Position numbers and translations under genes: made by a program. A DNA stretch of 64,000 bases from Girardinichthys multiradiatus (taxonomy: Eukaryota > Chordata > Actinopteri > Cyprinodontiformes > Goodeidae). Position 1 is the first letter of the stretch. Every line of letters starts with the position of its first letter. The stretch lies in assembly GCF_021462225.1 (NCBI RefSeq), contig NC_061804.1, forward strand, positions 2,303,501 through 2,367,500, read 5' to 3'. Positions 60,701 through 64,000 of the stretch are shown here, piece after piece. The notes beneath the pieces are model-generated. The model had not been told where the DNA came from. It saw only the letters and a list, made by a program, of their open reading frames with translations, and searched no databases.

Positions 60701-63700
60701 AAAGAGCTGGAAAAAGGAGTTCTGCCATTCAGGGAATAAGCTTTATTCAACTTGAGCTTTGCTGTTTAAAGATGCAAAAAACAAAACTCGTAAAATGATT
60801 AATTTTGAAGTCTGTTATAACTCATATACTCTGTTTATGGTTTTTTTACTCAAACTGGGCCTAAAGGTGGAGCATTTCAGCATCTCCAGGTCGGGTTATG
60901 GTAGATCAACATGGTTCTAACGGAGATAAAATTAGCTTTATTGGCTAGGGTTTTGAACAAAAACAATAAATCCCACTTCGGTTGCAAAGTTTATATTTAA
61001 ATGGCTGCTATCAGCATGAAGCCATTTAAAAAGAAACATTGAATTTTGTTACCTATAAAAATGAATAATAAAACTGTGAAATAATAAGGAAGAACCAGGA
61101 TAAACTGAAGCTGAACAACAACATCCAGGGTTTGTTAGAACCTGTTTTTAACTCTACACCCAGGTGTTTCTTGGACAACGTCTGGATCATCTGGTCTAAT
61201 GAGTTCAACTCTAAACCTGTCAAATGATGTATGATGTATAAAAGGATCACTGCACAGAAACACAGGATTTCATCTGGTTGGGCTTCATGCTGCGATCAGA
61301 GCTGTAACTTTCTTTCTCCATTGATGTCCAGTCAGAGAAGAGACATGAGGAGCTCATCACTTCTACAGCAGGTGGGAGCAGCTAACAGCTGCAAGCCAGG
61401 GGAGAAGCCACACTTACATCTGCCTCTTGATGTAGTCCTTCAGCAGGTCCTGGTCCACAGCGTAGAGCTCGCTGCTGCTCATGTTGTCGTAGTAGTAGGT
61501 GGCAGAGTTGCTGAACTTCTGGCCGTAAGGTCCGTCTTTCGTGTCGTACGACTTGTAGCCGTAGTGGTAGTCGTAGTGACCTGCGCAGGAGAGAAACGGA
61601 TCGATTTTTATACAGATTCAATTCAACTTAACGGTAACCAGAACGGAGCAGCTGCAGAAAAACCATTTAATTCTAGTTTTTCCACATAATCACAACTATT
61701 CTGTACAGAATCCTATTATGGATGTAAAAAAAACAACCTTGGTTTGACATTTTTATATTTATTATTCATGCACTAATTCATCAGTCGTTAGAACTGAACT
61801 AACTTATTCACCATTAGGTAAATATCAAATAATTGCACAGAGCTGGGTAAAGGTATTTGCTACCTTCCAGATTTCTAATGTTTTTGCTTCATGTTTCAAA
61901 TGAAATACATTTTTATATCAAAGATAAATTGAGTAAATAAAAATAATGCAGACTTATTATTTTATACTTCAGTCTGGAGGAATGTGCAAAAACAAACCAA
62001 AAAAAAAACAGCGAACCATTATGAGCTAAAAAGCAATAAGGCTGCCACTAACGGCTGTTTTTTTTTTATATCTAGAAATTATCAATTATTTTTCCTCCAA
62101 AATCTTATTTTATTTATATATTTATTTTGAGAAAAAATGTTTTTCACTTTTTGCATTCCCCAAAATAAAATGTAAGCAAAGTTTAATACATAAAAGTGGG
62201 AACTATGTGTATAAAACACCTCCAGCTTGACAGAAATAAATGTCTTATTATTTGTATTTTTAAATATAAGCCTTGAAAATCAATTCGCTATTATTGATTA
62301 AATGTTTGTATCATGGAGTTTTGGTTGCTAAAATCTGATTTAGACATTCACATTTTCTACACAAGTGGTCTGGTACTCCAGTAGTCGAGTGCGACTGTCC
62401 TTCAACTTCTGGATGCATCCCTGCTCCAACGAACCAGAACTAAAAGACCTAATCATACTAGAACTAGAACTCAAGTGCCATCTTCTAGGAAGTTTTCAAA
62501 GGTTTCTTCCACTGCAGCAAACCACCTTCATATCATGTGTATTCATGTTTATTTGGAGAATGTAGCGCAACCAGAGCTAGCCAATGACTGGAGCCGGACT
62601 CCTGACCAAGATGCAGACAGGTTCTGCTGCAGCCTGCAGGGAGGAGACACGCTGCAAACACAGCACTTTGGAAGAAAACTGGCTGAAATCTAAAAATTAT
62701 GTGTCGACTAAAAATCCCAACAGCCCTACTTTCATTATTCTGGTTTTTAGCAAACAGACATAATTGTGGTAATTCTCACTGACCTAAAGCGGTAAAAGTT
62801 TAGTCAATTTAATGTCAGACAGTGAGAAGTTTTCTTTTTATGCAAACATCTGGTTTCAAGTGTAATCGATTGGGAAATGATTACAGAAAACAAGATCCAA
62901 TGTTCTATTTGGGACAGAAAGTACAAAAAAAAAGAAAAACTTGACCGAGCAACAGAAGGCTTATTAATTTACAAACAGGTTTATTTTTGAAGGTATTGAC
63001 ACAGAACTGGAGTTTAATCTTCTTAACCCAATTTTAGCAGTCAGTGCAATAATGCTGCAATCAGAGACTTAACGGTTCTCTCCACATTTGTTGACTCAGA
63101 GAAGAGACATGAAGAGCTCATCACATCCACAGCATCCAAGCACATTTAGACATTCAGCAAACATTAAACTGTGACCTACATGCACTTATAGGTCTAACAA
63201 TCTCAAAGGCAGGAAAAGTGTTTCTAAAGTCTGTCTGTGTGCATGCAAGAAGAAAATAAAACACCTACCTCTGCCACCTCCTCGGCCTCGTCCTCGGCCC
63301 CTTCCTCTTCCACGTCCCCGACCTCTGAACCCTCCGCGGAATGGCGCCCCCTCGCTCTTTACGCTGGACACCTCGTCATGGTCGTCGCGCCACTCCCGCT
63401 CGTACTTCTGACTGTGCCAGTCTGCCAGGAAAACAAACGGAAACAAGTCAACCACACCTCCAACAGCAAAATCACCAAGTAGACTGTTGTAACCTTTGAC
63501 CTGTTCTAATCAAATCTCTTCCAAACATCCAGAACATCTAATTTTCTTAGTGAATGTTTTAAACTAAGAGTCTTTATATAGTAGCTTCCTGAGAGCCCCG
63601 CTGCATGAATTGGTTTCCAGTGGAGGTCCCCCTTCACCCGGACTGACCTCTGAGGTCGTTCCTGGCGTTGGGAGGCAGGCGCGGGTGTTCGTTCTGTCTG

Positions 63701-63782
63701 CTGTTGTTCCTGGAGGCTGAGCGCTCCCTGGGACCCTCGGACTTCACGTCGATCATCAGGGGAACCCACTTCTGCTTGTTTC
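51544..63782 (-). CDS. larp1: La-related protein 1 gene, N-terminal exons outside window
   Basis: LARP1 is a cytoplasmic mTORC1-controlled RNA-binding protein that binds the cap and first C of 5'-TOP mRNAs through its DM15 region and poly(A)/PABP through its La module. Sixteen exons from 63782 down to 51544 join with no phase conflict and give about 857 residues. In order they encode a charged region with an RGG/RG stretch, the La motif (three exons), a PAM2-like motif ([10 protein letters not shown]), Ser/Pro-rich and acidic linkers, the three DM15 repeats, and a variable C-terminus. Human LARP1 is over 1000 residues, so some 200 N-terminal residues lie beyond position 64000. It converges on faxdc2, as in human. 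DM15 and La-motif sequence closely match LARP1. LARP1B is the alternative, but synteny favours larp1. Confidence 0.95.
51865..51992 (-). CDS. larp1: larp1 exon (DM15 repeat C)
   Basis: It encodes [20 protein letters not shown], then [20 protein letters not shown] and ID, the third DM15 repeat. The acceptor is tcttag and the donor gtaagt. It ends on a codon boundary. Confidence 0.97.
52040..53240 (-). mobile_element. Decayed Tc1-like transposon in larp1 intron
   Basis: It is the same family as 1560-2706 but on the minus strand. It holds the transposase start phrase TCTTGAAGACCAAGGAGCAC (about 53010), GGTGGCAGCATCATGCCTGC at about 52585, and AGAATGGCCCAGTCAAAGTC at about 52380. The open piece at 52604-52709 is a broken fragment. 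Confidence 0.75.
53279..53388 (-). CDS. larp1: larp1 exon (DM15 repeat B)
   Basis: It encodes [20 protein letters not shown] and [16 protein letters not shown]. The FRYYSYGLE core holds aromatic residues of the cap-binding surface. The acceptor is gctgcag and the donor gtgagg. Confidence 0.97.
53511..53655 (-). CDS. larp1: larp1 exon (DM15 repeats A/B)
   Basis: It encodes [20 protein letters not shown] and [20 protein letters not shown], completing repeat A and starting B. These repeats form the pocket for the cap and the +1 cytosine of TOP mRNAs. The acceptor is atcacag and the donor gtacct. Confidence 0.97.
53750..53907 (-). CDS. larp1: larp1 exon (DM15 repeat A)
   Basis: It encodes [20 protein letters not shown], then [20 protein letters not shown] and [13 protein letters not shown], the first DM15 helical repeat. 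The acceptor is cctcag and the donor gtgcgt, a weak but GT donor. Confidence 0.97.
53908..55390. other. larp1 intron, no feature recognised
   Basis: AT-rich intron of about 1.5 kb. No transposon, conserved exon or RNA gene was recognised. Confidence 0.45.
55391..55497 (-). CDS. larp1: larp1 exon (pre-DM15)
   Basis: It encodes [20 protein letters not shown] and [15 protein letters not shown], nearly the same as mammalian LARP1. The acceptor is ttttag and the donor gtgaga. It ends in phase 2. Confidence 0.97.
55604..55809 (-). CDS. larp1: larp1 exon (Thr-Pro-rich)
   Basis: It encodes [20 protein letters not shown], then [20 protein letters not shown] and [15 protein letters not shown]. The SP/TP repeats are likely proline-directed kinase sites, as in mammalian LARP1. 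The acceptor is cctccag and the donor gtacgt. Confidence 0.96.
56590..56790. mobile_element. Tc1-like terminal fragment
   Basis: GATAAAATCCCAATAAAATA, then GTTTGTGGTTAAAACCTGAC and AAAAAGTGG match the right terminus of the Tc1 family at 1560-2706. No transposase remains. Confidence 0.55.
56852..56975 (-). CDS. larp1: larp1 exon
   Basis: It encodes [20 protein letters not shown], then [20 protein letters not shown]. The acceptor is tttacag and the donor gtaagg after CAGCAAA. It ends in phase 1. A Tc1 terminal fragment lies just downstream in transcription sense (56590-56790). Confidence 0.95.
57728..58054 (-). CDS. larp1: larp1 exon (acidic region)
   Basis: This 109-codon exon encodes an acidic stretch ([20 protein letters not shown] and WSDEDSD), then [20 protein letters not shown] and a conserved [18 protein letters not shown] block. 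It starts and ends on codon boundaries. The acceptor is gatcag and the donor gtgagc. Confidence 0.97.
58337..58435 (-). CDS. larp1: larp1 exon (short Ser/Pro linker)
   Basis: This exact 33-codon exon encodes [20 protein letters not shown] and [12 protein letters not shown]. It starts and ends on codon boundaries, so it could be skipped without a frameshift. The acceptor is gatgcag and the donor gtgagg. Confidence 0.85.
58665..58831 (-). CDS. larp1: larp1 exon (Ser-rich linker)
   Basis: It encodes [20 protein letters not shown], then [20 protein letters not shown] and [24 protein letters not shown] is a conserved LARP1 block. The acceptor is tctgcag and the donor gttgga. Confidence 0.95.
59059..59233 (-). 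CDS. larp1: larp1 exon (end of La motif, PAM2-like)
   Basis: It encodes [28 protein letters not shown], then [29 protein letters not shown] fits the PAM2 motif that contacts the PABP MLLE domain. The acceptor is ctggcag and the donor gtgagc. Confidence 0.96.
59234..60517. other. larp1 intron, AT-rich repeat and Tc1 fragment
   Basis: At 59570-59765 there is an unusually AT-rich block of TTTAATTATTTATT-like units, some inverted, possibly a MITE remnant. At 60110-60190 there is a Tc1 terminal fragment (CCCAATAAAATACGTAGAAG). A poly-T run is at about 60450-60466. Confidence 0.45.
60518..60662 (-). CDS. larp1: larp1 exon (La motif core)
   Basis: It encodes [20 protein letters not shown] and [20 protein letters not shown], the RNA-binding core of the La motif with its conserved Tyr, Phe and Asp positions. 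The acceptor is tcccacag and the donor gtgaac. It ends on a codon boundary. Confidence 0.97.
61418..61580 (-). CDS. larp1: larp1 exon (start of La motif)
   Basis: A Tyr-rich segment, [17 protein letters not shown], leads to [19 protein letters not shown], the first helix of the La motif. The acceptor is tgcgcag and the donor gtaagt. It ends in phase 2. Confidence 0.96.
61581..63268. other. larp1 intron, one short duplicated segment
   Basis: AT-rich intron. The segment at 63050-63140 resembles 61285-61380 in the next intron (shared TCAGAGAAGAGACATGA and GAGCTCATCAC). Nothing else was recognised. Confidence 0.45.
63269..63421 (-). CDS. larp1: larp1 exon with RG-rich stretch
   Basis: It encodes [20 protein letters not shown], then GAPFRGGF and a long Arg-Gly alternation ending RGGGRG. 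Such RG runs bind RNA and are arginine-methylation targets. The donor is gtaggt. Confidence 0.95.
63648..63782 (-). CDS. larp1: larp1 exon (first in window)
   Basis: It encodes [20 protein letters not shown] and then a Ser/Asn/Arg-rich stretch ending PPNARNDLR. The KWVPL core is conserved in LARP1. The acceptor is cacacag and the donor gtcagt; it ends in phase 1. Confidence 0.93.
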
Positions 63783-64000
63783 CTGTGTGCGACGACACAG
63801 AGAGATAGAGCAGTGAGTCGAGAACGTATTGTTTTAGCTCAAGTTCAGGATTAATGTACCTTTCTTTCCCCTCTATGAAATCCCAAAAATTTCCAAAACC
63901 CCAATTTCTCAGTCAAATCTTAGCAAGTAAACATTTACAGAAGCTATGACGAAAATCTTTAAGTGAAGAAAAAAACTGCCATTATTGTAACCAAGTACAT

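Overview
The window is vertebrate nuclear DNA, almost certainly from a teleost fish. It holds three spliced genes with GT-AG introns and typical vertebrate protein families, separated by AT-rich sequence full of repeats common in fish genomes: Tc1/mariner elements, L2-like LINEs, a DIRS-type tyrosine-recombinase retrotransposon, hAT- and Harbinger-like MITEs, and a tRNA-derived SINE. Nothing bacterial or plasmid-like is present.

Layout. (1) About 1.0-24.1 kb, minus strand: macroh2a1, encoding the histone variant macroH2A1. The CpG-rich promoter lies near 24 kb and the 3' end runs off the left edge. Both mutually exclusive macrodomain exons are present: the 1.2-type (7369-7468) and the ADP-ribose-binding 1.1-type (4070-4160). 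A 1.8-kb GGAT tandem repeat lies between them. The introns also hold a defective Tc1 element with intact ends (8353-9647), a complete 5.55-kb DIRS element (11383-16936) ending 71 bp from exon 5, and several smaller relics. (2) About 24.1-35.0 kb: no host gene recognised. This stretch is a stack of nested transposons, including a Tc1 element with a nearly complete transposase (29909-31464) inserted in an older Tc1-like element. (3) 35.1-46.3 kb, plus strand: faxdc2, nine coding exons and 341 codons, with all exon phases consistent. Intron 6 uses a GC-AG donor, and intron 5 holds a twelve-copy 51-bp minisatellite in which each unit is a near-perfect hairpin. (4) 51.5-63.8 kb, minus strand: larp1, sixteen coding exons covering the La motif, a PAM2-like motif and the C-terminal DM15 cap-binding repeats. 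Its N-terminal exons lie beyond the right edge.

faxdc2 and larp1 converge tail to tail, as they do on human 5q33.2, and human MACROH2A1 lies on the same chromosome arm, so the block looks like old vertebrate synteny. The three genes act in different processes: chromatin, sterol/fatty-acid hydroxylase-family metabolism, and TOP mRNA translation. I see no operon-like or novel multi-gene system. The most unusual signals are structural: the hairpin minisatellite, the complete DIRS architecture carrying broken ORFs, the GC-AG intron inside a catalytic histidine box, and the tandem repeat with a paired QKI-like motif next to the alternative macrodomain exons. Exon boundaries were read by eye from splice sites, reading phase and remembered family sequences; no alignment was run.
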